Shown piece after piece: positions 26,766 through 35,055 of a stretch of 64,000 bases of DNA. Under the pieces are notes generated by a model that did no database searches, was not told the DNA's origin, and saw only the letters and a list, made by a program, of their open reading frames with translations. This DNA comes from Marinicellulosiphila megalodicopiae (lineage in GTDB: Bacteria; Pseudomonadota; Gammaproteobacteria; Pseudomonadales; Natronospirillaceae), in contig NZ_AP023087.1 of assembly GCF_045862395.1 (NCBI RefSeq), forward strand, positions 2,108,001 to 2,172,000. The letters are read 5' to 3'. The translations under genes and the position numbers were made by a program. The stretch's first letter is position 1, and every line of letters begins with the position of its first letter.

Positions 26766-28742
26766 GTACGCCGTTACCGGCAATATATCTAGCAGGTTAA
26801 AGTCCTGTCCTAGGAATTACTCATTCACCTAGGTAGCACTGAAAAGCAGTGTTCAAGTAATTGGATGCTGTAAGTTTTTCAAAGGCGAAACCGCAGACCG
26901 CAACGCAAGTGAATCTGTTTAGCCTCGTTAACTAAATAAGGACGCTGACTCTCTGATTTGAAGGGGAAAGCTGTCATCTTTCAATCAAAAATATGATTTC
27001 TAATCTGTCTTTTTTAGACAGTCACAAACATGTTTAATGAGCATGAACGAAAGAGTCCTTCGGGGTTATAAGAGTGGTATGTGGTGGAAGATACATTGTG
27101 CAGGACGGGAGATCCAATAAGGTGATTTTTGCAGAATCAACGGTCATTTATAAGCGAAGAGCGAAATGATGACGGGCTTTATTGGAAGTCAGAGGGGCTA
27201 ATAGTACCGTTTGAGGGTGAGCGACAACATAACGACACCCAAGGGAAGTGGCTCTACTTTATTCATGTAACCAAAGAGGAAAAGGCTCAGATGATTGCAT
27301 TATGCTATTAACATCTTCCAGTTTGAAAAAACGAGTCGGTGACCTTCAGAGGAAACTATTTCAAAAAGCCAAACAACAATCCACATTTTGCTTTTATTCA
27401 ATCTATGACAAGGTTTATCGTTTGGATGTCCTGCAATATGCTTACGAACTTGTTAAGAAAAACAATGGCAAACCTGGTTTAGATCGGGTGACATTTGAAA
27501 CAATAGAACGAGAAATATCAAAGTGGCGTTACTTAAATATTTTACAATCTAAGCTTAAATTTAATTCCTATCAATCCAGTCCAATTAAACGTGTCGACAT
27601 ACCGAAAGGTAATGGCGAAACTCGTCCGTTGGGTATCCCGAATATTGAAGATCGAATCATCCAAATGGCTGTTAAAATTGTCATTGAACCAATTTTTGAA
27701 TCGGGCTTCAGTAATAACAGTTACGGATTTCGTCCTAATCGATCGGCTCATCAAGCCATGAACAGTATTACTCAATCGTTAAGATCGGGACATACACAAG
27801 TGATTGATGCTGACCTGTCGAAATACTTTGATACCATCGCGCACGTTAAGCTCATGAAGTTAGTATCGCTGAGAGTTTCTGATAAGAAAGTATTAGCGTT
27901 ATTAAATCAATGGTTAAAGTCGGTGGTGATCAAAGTAGAAAAGAGCGGAAAACAAACGGTTATTGCAGGTGGTAAGAAAAGTAAATTAGGCACACCTCAA
28001 GGTGGTGTTATCTCGCCATTATTGGCCAATATCTATCTGGATGTATTGGATAGAATATGGGACAAACACAATTTAGCATTTAAATTAAAAGCGAAAATAG
28101 TCCGATACGCTGACGATTTAGTGATTCTTTGTAAAAATGAAACAGATGCATCATATAAAGTGTTAACACAAGTTTTGGGTAAATTAGATTTACAACTTAA
28201 TGGAGACAAAACTGAAGTGGTAGATTCGCTAAAAGAGAAGTTTAATTTTCTAGGTTTTGAAATTTCAATGGCAAAAAGCAAACAATCAGGAAAAGTATTC
28301 CCGATGGTTGAGCCGTCACAGAAATCGATGAAAAAAGTAAGTGAGAAGATTAAATTTTACACTCGAAGAGCGATGAATCCAGTACCGATAAATGAAGTGG
28401 TTAGACAATTAAATGCAACAGTCAGAGGGTGGTGCAATTATTTTTATTATGGTTACGGTCATCGAAAAATAAAGAAGATCCGATACTATATGGAAGAAAG
28501 TCTGCGACACCAACTAAGGTACAGACACAAGGTGAGAAATAGAGGGGCGAGTTATCATAAATTTCCAAGGCAGTATTTGTACGGTTATTTAGGGTTGTAT
28601 CAGCCACCAGTAAAACCGCGTTGGAAAGTTGTGCATGCTTGAGAAGAAGGATATCGGAAAGCCGTATGCGGGAGAACCGCACGTACGGTTTGATGAGGGG
28701 AGGCTGTCATGTTTTTTTAGATGTGGCTGTCTTCTACTCTAT
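26766..28742 (+). mobile_element. Group II intron, copy 1 (1977 bp)
   Basis: The element begins GTACGCCGTTACC and ends CTTCTACTCTAT. Both ends are fixed by comparison with the second copy at 56816-58793, where the flanks differ. Domain V is visible at 28660-28692 (AGCCGTATGCGG, GAGA-type loop, CCGCACGTACGGTT). Domain VI follows to the 3' end, which finishes in AT. The first 536 bases (26766-27301) form the ribozyme core and carry no convincing gene. The intron has landed inside a REP arm. The two copies differ at about nine positions, so transposition was recent. Confidence 0.93.
27302..28642 (+). CDS. ltrA: Group II intron reverse transcriptase/maturase, copy 1
   Basis: The 446-residue intron-encoded protein promotes splicing and target-primed reverse transcription. 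The RT domain has IPKGNGETRPLGIPNIEDRI, NNSYGFRPNRSAHQA, GTPQGGVISPLLANIYLD and catalytic YADD at 269-272. The maturase domain has VRGWCNYFYYGYG near 372-385. No C-terminal HNH endonuclease is present, as in the compact bacterial intron classes. ATG 27302 is the likely start; the frame is open up to a GTG at 27248. The symbol is used in the generic sense. Confidence 0.92.
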   Translation: MLLTSSSLKKRVGDLQRKLFQKAKQQSTFCFYSIYDKVYRLDVLQYAYELVKKNNGKPGLDRVTFETIEREISKWRYLNILQSKLKFNSYQSSPIKRVDIPKGNGETRPLGIPNIEDRIIQMAVKIVIEPIFESGFSNNSYGFRPNRSAHQAMNSITQSLRSGHTQVIDADLSKYFDTIAHVKLMKLVSLRVSDKKVLALLNQWLKSVVIKVEKSGKQTVIAGGKKSKLGTPQGGVISPLLANIYLDVLDRIWDKHNLAFKLKAKIVRYADDLVILCKNETDASYKVLTQVLGKLDLQLNGDKTEVVDSLKEKFNFLGFEISMAKSKQSGKVFPMVEPSQKSMKKVSEKIKFYTRRAMNPVPINEVVRQLNATVRGWCNYFYYGYGHRKIKKIRYYMEESLRHQLRYRHKVRNRGASYHKFPRQYLYGYLGLYQPPVKPRWKVVHA

Positions 28743-28952
28743 CATTTTTGTATTTATGCTTCAAATTAATCGTTTAAGTGTTTTTGGATCCGACCCCTGG
28801 CTAAATGAGTTGCTACATAAATTTAGTGTAGCTGTTCCTTTGTGTTGAAATTTATACCGTTATCTTCCAAGGTTTCACTGCTTACTTTTTTTTAAAAACA
28901 TTCCAATAAAATGTGAGGGGAGTGCAATAAAGTACGGTCTGTATAATACGGG

Positions 28953-28981
28953 CTGTCATTCCCTGTGTGCTTTGTTATAAT
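28953..28981 (+). promoter_or_regulatory. Candidate promoter of the lepA operon
   Basis: CTGTCA at 28953-28958 and a perfect TATAAT at 28976-28981 are 17 bases apart, 29 bases before the lepA start. A second TATAAT at 28942 lacks a good -35. The stretch 28804-28952 after the repeat contains no gene. Confidence 0.5.
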
Positions 28982-29010
28982 CGGCTCCTTTTTTATTCTG
29001 AGTATTGTTC

Positions 29011-30810
29011 GTGAGCGATCTATCTTTAATCCGTAACTTTTCCATTATTGCCCACATTGATCATGGCAAATCCACTATTGCCGATCGTTTTATCCAAAAC
29101 TGTGAAGGTCTTTCCAATCGTGAAATGTCCGCACAGGTCCTAGATTCTATGGATATCGAGCGCGAGCGCGGTATTACCATTAAAGCTCAATCCGTTACAT
29201 TAAATTATACGCCAAGTGATGGTAAGACTTACCAATTAAACTTTATTGATACACCAGGTCATGTTGATTTCAGTTATGAAGTCTCTCGCTCTTTAGCGGC
29301 TTGTGAAGGTGCTTTATTAGTAGTAGATGCCGCACAAGGTGTTGAAGCACAGTCTGTTGCCAATTGTTATACCGCTATTGAAATGGGCCTAGAAGTCATG
29401 CCTGTTTTAAATAAAATGGATTTACCGCAAGCCGAACCTGATCGTGTATCTCAAGAAATTGAAGATATTATAGGCATTGATGCCACTGATGCTGTGCAGT
29501 GTTCTGCTAAAAGCGGTATGGGTATCGATGAAGTACTTGAACGTTTAGTGAAGACCATCCCTGCGCCCGTTGGGGAAATTGATGGTCCGCTTCAATGTCT
29601 GATTATTGATTCTTGGTTTGATAACTATTTAGGGGTTGTTTCCCTTATTCGAGTTAAAAACGGCAGAATCAAAAAAGGCGATAAAATATTAATGAAATCT
29701 ACTGGTCGTCATCATTTAGTTGATGCGGTGGGTATTTTTACGCCTAAACGTGTCGTAACAAAAGAGTTAAAAGCGGGTGAAGTAGGCTTTATTTGTGCGT
29801 CAATTAAAGACATTCACGGCGCGCCAGTGGGTGATACGATCACTCATTTAAAAACCCCTGATGTTGATCAACTACCTGGTTTTCAAAAAGTAAAACCTCA
29901 GGTTTATGCAGGTATGTTCCCTGTATCAGGTGATGATTTTGAAGAATTTCGTGATGCTTTAGAAAAACTAAGTCTTAACGATGCGTCATTGTTTTATGAA
30001 CCAGAAAGTTCCGATGCCTTAGGGTTTGGTTTTCGTTGTGGCTTTTTGGGTATGCTGCACATGGAGATTATTCAAGAGCGTTTAGAACGCGAATACAATC
30101 TTGATCTAATCACTACTGCACCCACTGTAATTTATCAAATTGTTAAAAATAATGGCGATGTGGTTGAGGTTGATAACCCATCTAAATTACCGGATATTGG
30201 ATCCATCCAAGAAATGCGCGAACCAATCGTTCGAGCAAGTATCTTAGTGCCACAAGAGTTTTTAGGTAACGTTATTACGTTATGTATTGAAAAACGCGGT
30301 GTGCAGGTGGATATGCAATTTATGGCGACTCAAGTATCGCTTGTTTACGATTTACCGATGGCCGAAGTAGTCATGGATTTCTTTGATCGTGTTAAATCGG
30401 TATCTAAAGGTTTTGCATCATTAGACTTTAACTTTGATCGATTCCAAGAAGCGTCTTTAATAAGATTGGACATACTAGTAAATGGTGAGCGAGTGGATGC
30501 ATTAGCGGTTATTATGCATAGAGATTTGGTGCGAACTCGTGGACGTTTGTTGTGTGAAAAAATGAAAGAACTGATTCCACGTCAAATGTTTGATGTTGCT
30601 ATTCAAGCTGCAACAGGTAGCCAAGTTGTAGCAAGAACCACCGTTAAAGCTTTAAGAAAGAACGTTACCGCCAAGTGTTATGGTGGTGATATTTCACGTA
30701 AGAAAAAACTCTTACAAAAACAAAAAGATGGTAAAAAACGTATGAAACAAGTAGGTAATGTGGAAATACCTCAAGATGCGTTTATGGCCGTATTAAAATT
30801 GGATAGTTAA
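29011..30810 (+). CDS. lepA: Elongation factor 4 (LepA)
   Basis: LepA is a ribosome-associated GTPase that back-translocates or assists initiation under stress. The 599 residues include G1 AHIDHGKST, switch II DTPGHVDF, NKMD, and the LepA-specific C-terminal domain with KNVTAKCYGGDISRKKKLL. GTG 29011 matches the family start (SDLSLIRNFSIIAHIDHG); the TTG six bases upstream is less likely. It is the first gene of a seven-gene operon running to acpS. Confidence 0.97.
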   Translation: MSDLSLIRNFSIIAHIDHGKSTIADRFIQNCEGLSNREMSAQVLDSMDIERERGITIKAQSVTLNYTPSDGKTYQLNFIDTPGHVDFSYEVSRSLAACEGALLVVDAAQGVEAQSVANCYTAIEMGLEVMPVLNKMDLPQAEPDRVSQEIEDIIGIDATDAVQCSAKSGMGIDEVLERLVKTIPAPVGEIDGPLQCLIIDSWFDNYLGVVSLIRVKNGRIKKGDKILMKSTGRHHLVDAVGIFTPKRVVTKELKAGEVGFICASIKDIHGAPVGDTITHLKTPDVDQLPGFQKVKPQVYAGMFPVSGDDFEEFRDALEKLSLNDASLFYEPESSDALGFGFRCGFLGMLHMEIIQERLEREYNLDLITTAPTVIYQIVKNNGDVVEVDNPSKLPDIGSIQEMREPIVRASILVPQEFLGNVITLCIEKRGVQVDMQFMATQVSLVYDLPMAEVVMDFFDRVKSVSKGFASLDFNFDRFQEASLIRLDILVNGERVDALAVIMHRDLVRTRGRLLCEKMKELIPRQMFDVAIQAATGSQVVARTTVKALRKNVTAKCYGGDISRKKKLLQKQKDGKKRMKQVGNVEIPQDAFMAVLKLDS

Positions 30811-30811
30811 T

Positions 30812-31903
30812 ATGTTTACGATGTATGCCTCGATCACTGTTGCTTTAATTACCGCTTGTTTTCTAGAAGCTGTTTTTATAGGAAGAGAACGGTTAAAAAA
30901 TGCAACTAGTGAAAGCAGCAATGAAGTTCTAAAAAAAGCGTTACATGGCAATGAACTCACTGCTGTTTTGCATTATGGTTTTATCGCTTCATTGTTGCCT
31001 TTAATATATGCCGCCATAAAAGAAAGTGCTAACTTTGAATTGATGCTTGTTATTGCTGCGTTGTCAGGAGTGATTTTGACAATTATTGATCGTATATACT
31101 TCAAGACAATACGTACAAATGTTCAAGTATTGGTGTTAGAGCGTCAAAATGAAGAATTATCAGAATTTGCCCAGCGTGAATCAGGGATTATGGAGTGGGG
31201 TAAGTCGTTTTACCCAATTTTGATTTTGGTGATCTGTTTGAGAGGATTTTTGTTTGAACCCTTTCAAATTCCATCAGGTTCAATGCTTCCAACGCTTAGA
31301 GTTGGGGATTTTTTGTTAGTGAATAAGTTTACCTACGGAGTGCGTTTACCTGTATTAGGCACCGAAGTGCTTGATCTTAACGATCCTCAAAAAGGGGATG
31401 TGATTGTATTTAAGAAATGGCGTGAATCTCAAGAAGATCAGTTGCTAGGTCGAGACAGCACCCATGAAAATGGATATGAAACTTGGATTAAAAGAATTAT
31501 TGCAGCCCCTGGTGATACATTTATGTTAGATTTTCCAAATCGCTTAATTTATATAAATGGCGTTCGATTATCCAAAATAAAAATGGATGAAATAAATGAT
31601 CCTCAAGCAGGTAATCCAACTTATGTCTTTGAAGAATCGATTAATGATGTAAACCATTTAATTTATAATCATAAATATGACGCGGTTTCTCCTGGATATC
31701 AACGCAATGCTTTTAAATCGGGAGTGGTGTATACCGTTCCTGAAGGTAAATATTTTGTAATGGGTGATAACCGTGATGGAAGTCATGATGGCCGCTTCAT
31801 CGGTTACATTAAAGAAGAAGATATTGTAGGGAAGGCATCGGTAGTTTGGATGCATTTAGAAAATTTCAAACCATCATTTAACCGAAATGGGAGTATCCAA
31901 TGA
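30812..31903 (+). CDS. lepB: Signal peptidase I
   Basis: LepB cleaves signal peptides of exported proteins at the periplasmic face. It has 363 residues, with two N-terminal membrane segments and a third before the catalytic domain. The Ser-Lys dyad is Ser157 in PSGSMLPTL and Lys227 in WIKRIIAAPGD. The closing motif GDNRDGSHDGR is present. The ATG comes one base after the lepA stop, and its own stop overlaps the next gene (ATGA). Confidence 0.95.
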   Translation: MFTMYASITVALITACFLEAVFIGRERLKNATSESSNEVLKKALHGNELTAVLHYGFIASLLPLIYAAIKESANFELMLVIAALSGVILTIIDRIYFKTIRTNVQVLVLERQNEELSEFAQRESGIMEWGKSFYPILILVICLRGFLFEPFQIPSGSMLPTLRVGDFLLVNKFTYGVRLPVLGTEVLDLNDPQKGDVIVFKKWRESQEDQLLGRDSTHENGYETWIKRIIAAPGDTFMLDFPNRLIYINGVRLSKIKMDEINDPQAGNPTYVFEESINDVNHLIYNHKYDAVSPGYQRNAFKSGVVYTVPEGKYFVMGDNRDGSHDGRFIGYIKEEDIVGKASVVWMHLENFKPSFNRNGSIQ

Positions 31904-32265
31904 TCCGTTCACAAAAAGGTGCATCATTATATTCAATTGCAATTTTAATTGTTGTTGTTCTGTTTTTTGCAAAATTTGGTATTGAAGTGATTCCAAAATA
32001 CATTACTAATTTAGAATATAAAAAACACGTAGAGTCAACAATTTCAAAATTCGAATCCAATGCAATTATCAATCAACGACTTTTTAATGAAGCCTTTAAA
32101 AAAACCGTGATCACAAGCAATTGGAATCGAAAAGTTGAAGATGAAGTGAGTATTGCTAAAAAAGGTAATGGATATGAGGTGAAACTTCATTATATTGATC
32201 GTTCAAATTTATTTCATAATATCGATGTTATGATTGAATTTAATGACACGTTCATTATTGAGTAA
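31900..32265 (+). CDS. DUF4845 membrane protein
   Basis: A 121-residue protein with one N-terminal membrane helix following RSQKGASLYSIAILIVVV, which resembles a pilin-like start. It sits between lepB and rnc, the fixed place of DUF4845 in gammaproteobacteria. Its function is unknown. Translation is coupled to lepB through an ATGA overlap. Confidence 0.85.
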   Translation: MIRSQKGASLYSIAILIVVVLFFAKFGIEVIPKYITNLEYKKHVESTISKFESNAIINQRLFNEAFKKTVITSNWNRKVEDEVSIAKKGNGYEVKLHYIDRSNLFHNIDVMIEFNDTFIIE

Positions 32266-32267
32266 TT

Positions 32268-32957
32268 ATGAGCATTAAAACTTTAAAAACATTAAGTAAA
32301 AAAATTGGATATCAATTTAATGATATCCAACTGTTAGAATTAGCGTTAACCCATCGCTCAATCGGTAATAACAATAATGAACGTCTAGAATTTTTAGGGG
32401 ATTCTATTTTAAATTTGACCATTGCTGATGCATTGTTTCATCAGTTTCCAAAAGAAAAAGAAGGTAAGTTAAGTCGTCTTCGAGCATCAATGGTTAAAGG
32501 TGACACCCTTGCGATTATTGCTAAAGAGTTTGGGTTAGGTGAATATTTAATATTGGGTCCAGGTGAGTTAAAAAGCGGAGGTTTTCGACGAGAATCGATC
32601 CTAGCGGATGCCGTTGAAGCTATTATTGGTGCAATTTCTCTAGATAGCGACTGGGAATGCGCGCGAGCCTGTACTTTGAGGTGGTACGAGTCTCGTTTGA
32701 AGGTGTTAGATCCAAAAGATATTAACGTAAAAGATGCCAAATCACGTTTACAAGAATACCTTCAAAGTAGACAGAAATCGTTGCCACAATATGAGGTCGT
32801 GAATATTACTGGCAAAGATCATAATCAAATGTTTGAGGTGAATTGTAAAATTGAAGATTTACCTCATGTTGTTAGTGCAACTGCAGAATCGCGCAGAATT
32901 GCAGAACAAAAAGTCGCCAAAAAAGCATTGGTGAGTTTAGGAATTGATAACAAATGA
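32268..32957 (+). CDS. rnc: Ribonuclease III
   Basis: RNase III cuts double-stranded RNA during rRNA and mRNA processing. Its 229 residues contain the signature NERLEFLGDSILN, catalytic acids in ILADAVEAIIGA, and a C-terminal dsRNA-binding domain (about 155-225). The stop overlaps era by ATGA, the usual rnc-era coupling. Confidence 0.96.
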   Translation: MSIKTLKTLSKKIGYQFNDIQLLELALTHRSIGNNNNERLEFLGDSILNLTIADALFHQFPKEKEGKLSRLRASMVKGDTLAIIAKEFGLGEYLILGPGELKSGGFRRESILADAVEAIIGAISLDSDWECARACTLRWYESRLKVLDPKDINVKDAKSRLQEYLQSRQKSLPQYEVVNITGKDHNQMFEVNCKIEDLPHVVSATAESRRIAEQKVAKKALVSLGIDNK

Positions 32958-33859
32958 ATGAATTTCAACTGACAACCCAATGTGGTTTTGTCGCAATTGT
33001 TGGACGACCAAATGTAGGTAAATCTACATTATTGAATAAAATTCTCGGTCAAAAAATTTCCATTACTTCAAGAAAACCTCAAACTACGCGTCAGCAAATT
33101 GTGGGCATAGATACCATTGATGATATCCAAGCTATTTTTGTGGATACACCAGGGTTGCATCTTCATCAAGAAAAGGCTATCAACCAATACATGAATCGCG
33201 CAGCTAGTTCTGCTTTGGTTGATGTTGATGCGGTTGTATTTATCGTTGATAAAATGATTTGGAACGAAGAAGACGAATTCGTACTACAGAAATTAAAAAA
33301 CGTAAAATGCCCAGTCTATTTAGCCATCAATAAAATCGATCAAATTAACGACAAAGAAAAGTTATTGCCTCATATCGAGATGATTTCTAAAAAACACGAT
33401 TTTGATGCTGTTTTTCCTATGTGTGCATTAAAAGGTGGGAATGTTGAAGAGTTGCTTACGGTTGTTCGAAAAGTATTGCCAAAAGGTTTATTTCATTATT
33501 CAGATGATCAAATTACGGATCGTACTGAACGTTTTTTAGCTGCTGAAATTGTCCGTGAAAAAATCATGCGTCAACTAGGCGATGAAATTCCTTATGAAAT
33601 TGCGGTTGAAATTGAAAAATTCAGTTTTGAAAATCGTATTTTGCACATTCATGCGTTAATTCTAGTTGAACGCGATGGGCAAAAACGAATAGTAATTGGT
33701 GATAAAGGTTCTCGTTTAAAACTTATCGGCAGTGAAGCGCGAAAAGACATGGAGGCCATGTTTGAGTGTCAGGTGATGCTTCATACTTGGGTGAAAGTTA
33801 AAAATGGATGGTCCGATGATGAGCGTGCACTTCGCTCGTTGGGATATACTGACGACTAA
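32954..33859 (+). CDS. era: GTPase Era
   Basis: Era binds the 3' end of 16S rRNA and supports 30S maturation. The 301 residues contain G1 GRPNVGKSTL, DTPGLH, NKID and a C-terminal KH domain with GDKGSRLKLIGSEARKDME. It starts inside the end of rnc. Confidence 0.97.
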   Translation: MNEFQLTTQCGFVAIVGRPNVGKSTLLNKILGQKISITSRKPQTTRQQIVGIDTIDDIQAIFVDTPGLHLHQEKAINQYMNRAASSALVDVDAVVFIVDKMIWNEEDEFVLQKLKNVKCPVYLAINKIDQINDKEKLLPHIEMISKKHDFDAVFPMCALKGGNVEELLTVVRKVLPKGLFHYSDDQITDRTERFLAAEIVREKIMRQLGDEIPYEIAVEIEKFSFENRILHIHALILVERDGQKRIVIGDKGSRLKLIGSEARKDMEAMFECQVMLHTWVKVKNGWSDDERALRSLGYTDD

Positions 33860-33862
33860 ATC

Positions 33863-34555
33863 ATGAGTCAATTCTGTCGGTGTGTCTTACTTCATATTCG
33901 TGAATTGTCTGAATCTAAAAAAATATTAGAATGTTTTTCGGAAGAATATGGTCGAATTGCATTTGTTATAAATATAGATAAACATTCATTACCTGAATAT
34001 TTCAGATTAATGGATGTGACTTTTTTTGGCCAAGCCGAATTAAAAACCCTTCAAATATTTGAATATAATCAAAAATATCTACATTTAGCGGCTTCTGAGC
34101 AAGTTGTGGCATTGTACTTTAATGAATTAATGTTTTATTTAACTAAGCCGTTTGATGTACATCAATGGTTGTTGCCTTTGTATTTAACTGCGTTGGCTAA
34201 ATTAAAGCAGTCAAGTGATATCGATATGGTCATTAGAGAGTTTGAATTTGATTTGCTAAGCAAAATTGGATTTGGAATTAATTTTGAGCAAGATATTGAT
34301 AATCAACTCATTAATGAAGCAAATTGGTATGGCTTTTTGCCCCTAAAAGGGTTTGCTAAGGTTTTACCTAATTCCAATAAAAGCCTGAATGGCTCGATGT
34401 TAAATCAATTGAAATGTAAACAGTGGCAAATCCCACCTAATAATAAAATAATCCAATATATTTTAACTGCCCAAATACAAACGATTTTAGGGGATAGGCA
34501 ATTGCAATCCAAACAATTATGGCCAAGTAAAATATTTAATAAGGAGCACAAGTGA
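33863..34555 (+). CDS. recO: DNA repair protein RecO (divergent)
   Basis: RecO mediates RecA loading in the RecFOR pathway. The 230-residue sequence is divergent but keeps the N-terminal OB-fold pattern (VLLHIRELSESKKILECFSE, then GRIAFV) and sits in the invariant place after era. The zinc-finger cysteines of some RecO proteins are absent. The stop overlaps the acpS start (GTGA). In many relatives pdxJ lies between recO and acpS; it is missing here. Confidence 0.85.
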   Translation: MSQFCRCVLLHIRELSESKKILECFSEEYGRIAFVINIDKHSLPEYFRLMDVTFFGQAELKTLQIFEYNQKYLHLAASEQVVALYFNELMFYLTKPFDVHQWLLPLYLTALAKLKQSSDIDMVIREFEFDLLSKIGFGINFEQDIDNQLINEANWYGFLPLKGFAKVLPNSNKSLNGSMLNQLKCKQWQIPPNNKIIQYILTAQIQTILGDRQLQSKQLWPSKIFNKEHK

Positions 34556-34935
34556 AAGGTATCGGTGTAGATATTGTACAAATGACACGTTTTCAAAAAG
34601 AAGAAAAACAAACTCAAAAATTAGCAAATCGAATTCTTACTCCAAATGAATTGGAAATGTTTGGGAAAAAAAAGGAGAAGAATCTGCAACTAGCACAGCG
34701 GTATCTAGCGAAACGATTTGCGGCTAAAGAAGCGGCAAGTAAGGCGTTAGGTACTGGGATTGCCAAAGGGGTGACGTTTCAAGATTTTGAAGTATCAAAT
34801 GATGAATTTGGTGCACCTCATATGACATTCACAGGTCAGGCATTGATGTCATTTAATAAGAAGGGCTGTCGTGAAATCAATATTTCAATAAGCGATGAAA
34901 AGGATTTTGCGGTTGCATTTGTTGTGATTGATTGA
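34552..34935 (+). CDS. acpS: Holo-[acyl-carrier-protein] synthase
   Basis: AcpS transfers 4'-phosphopantetheine from CoA to acyl carrier protein. The 127 residues include the GIGVDIVQM start with the metal-binding Asp, and KRFAAKEAASKALGTGI. GTG 34552 has a strong AAGGAG site and overlaps the recO stop. Last gene of the lepA operon. Confidence 0.95.
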   Translation: MKGIGVDIVQMTRFQKEEKQTQKLANRILTPNELEMFGKKKEKNLQLAQRYLAKRFAAKEAASKALGTGIAKGVTFQDFEVSNDEFGAPHMTFTGQALMSFNKKGCREINISISDEKDFAVAFVVID

Positions 34936-35055
34936 ATAATAATCAGTTGTTTTAATTTCACAATTAGTGTTAAAAAGCCGATTAGACGTCATTTTTAATT
35001 ATAGAATTATTTTATAATCCGTACCCCAAATTAGTTAGTATTGAGGTGTCGTTTG

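Larger units (their letters stand above)
26711..28803. repeat. REP-like repeat cluster D, split by a group II intron
   Basis: Forward GGGGTCAGATCC is at 26711. A second forward arm begins AGCCAGGGGTCGGATC (26750-26765), is interrupted by the intron, and resumes with C at 28743. A reverse arm GGATCCGACCCCTGGCTA lies at 28786-28803. Joining 26765 to 28743 gives arms that are perfectly complementary over 17 bases with a 42-base loop. Confidence 0.88.

Noticed and set aside
27129..27311. 60-residue frame upstream of the intron maturase, present in both copies (also 57180-57362)
   Set aside because: It lies in the ribozyme region; conservation between copies only reflects their recent common origin, and it overlaps the maturase start.
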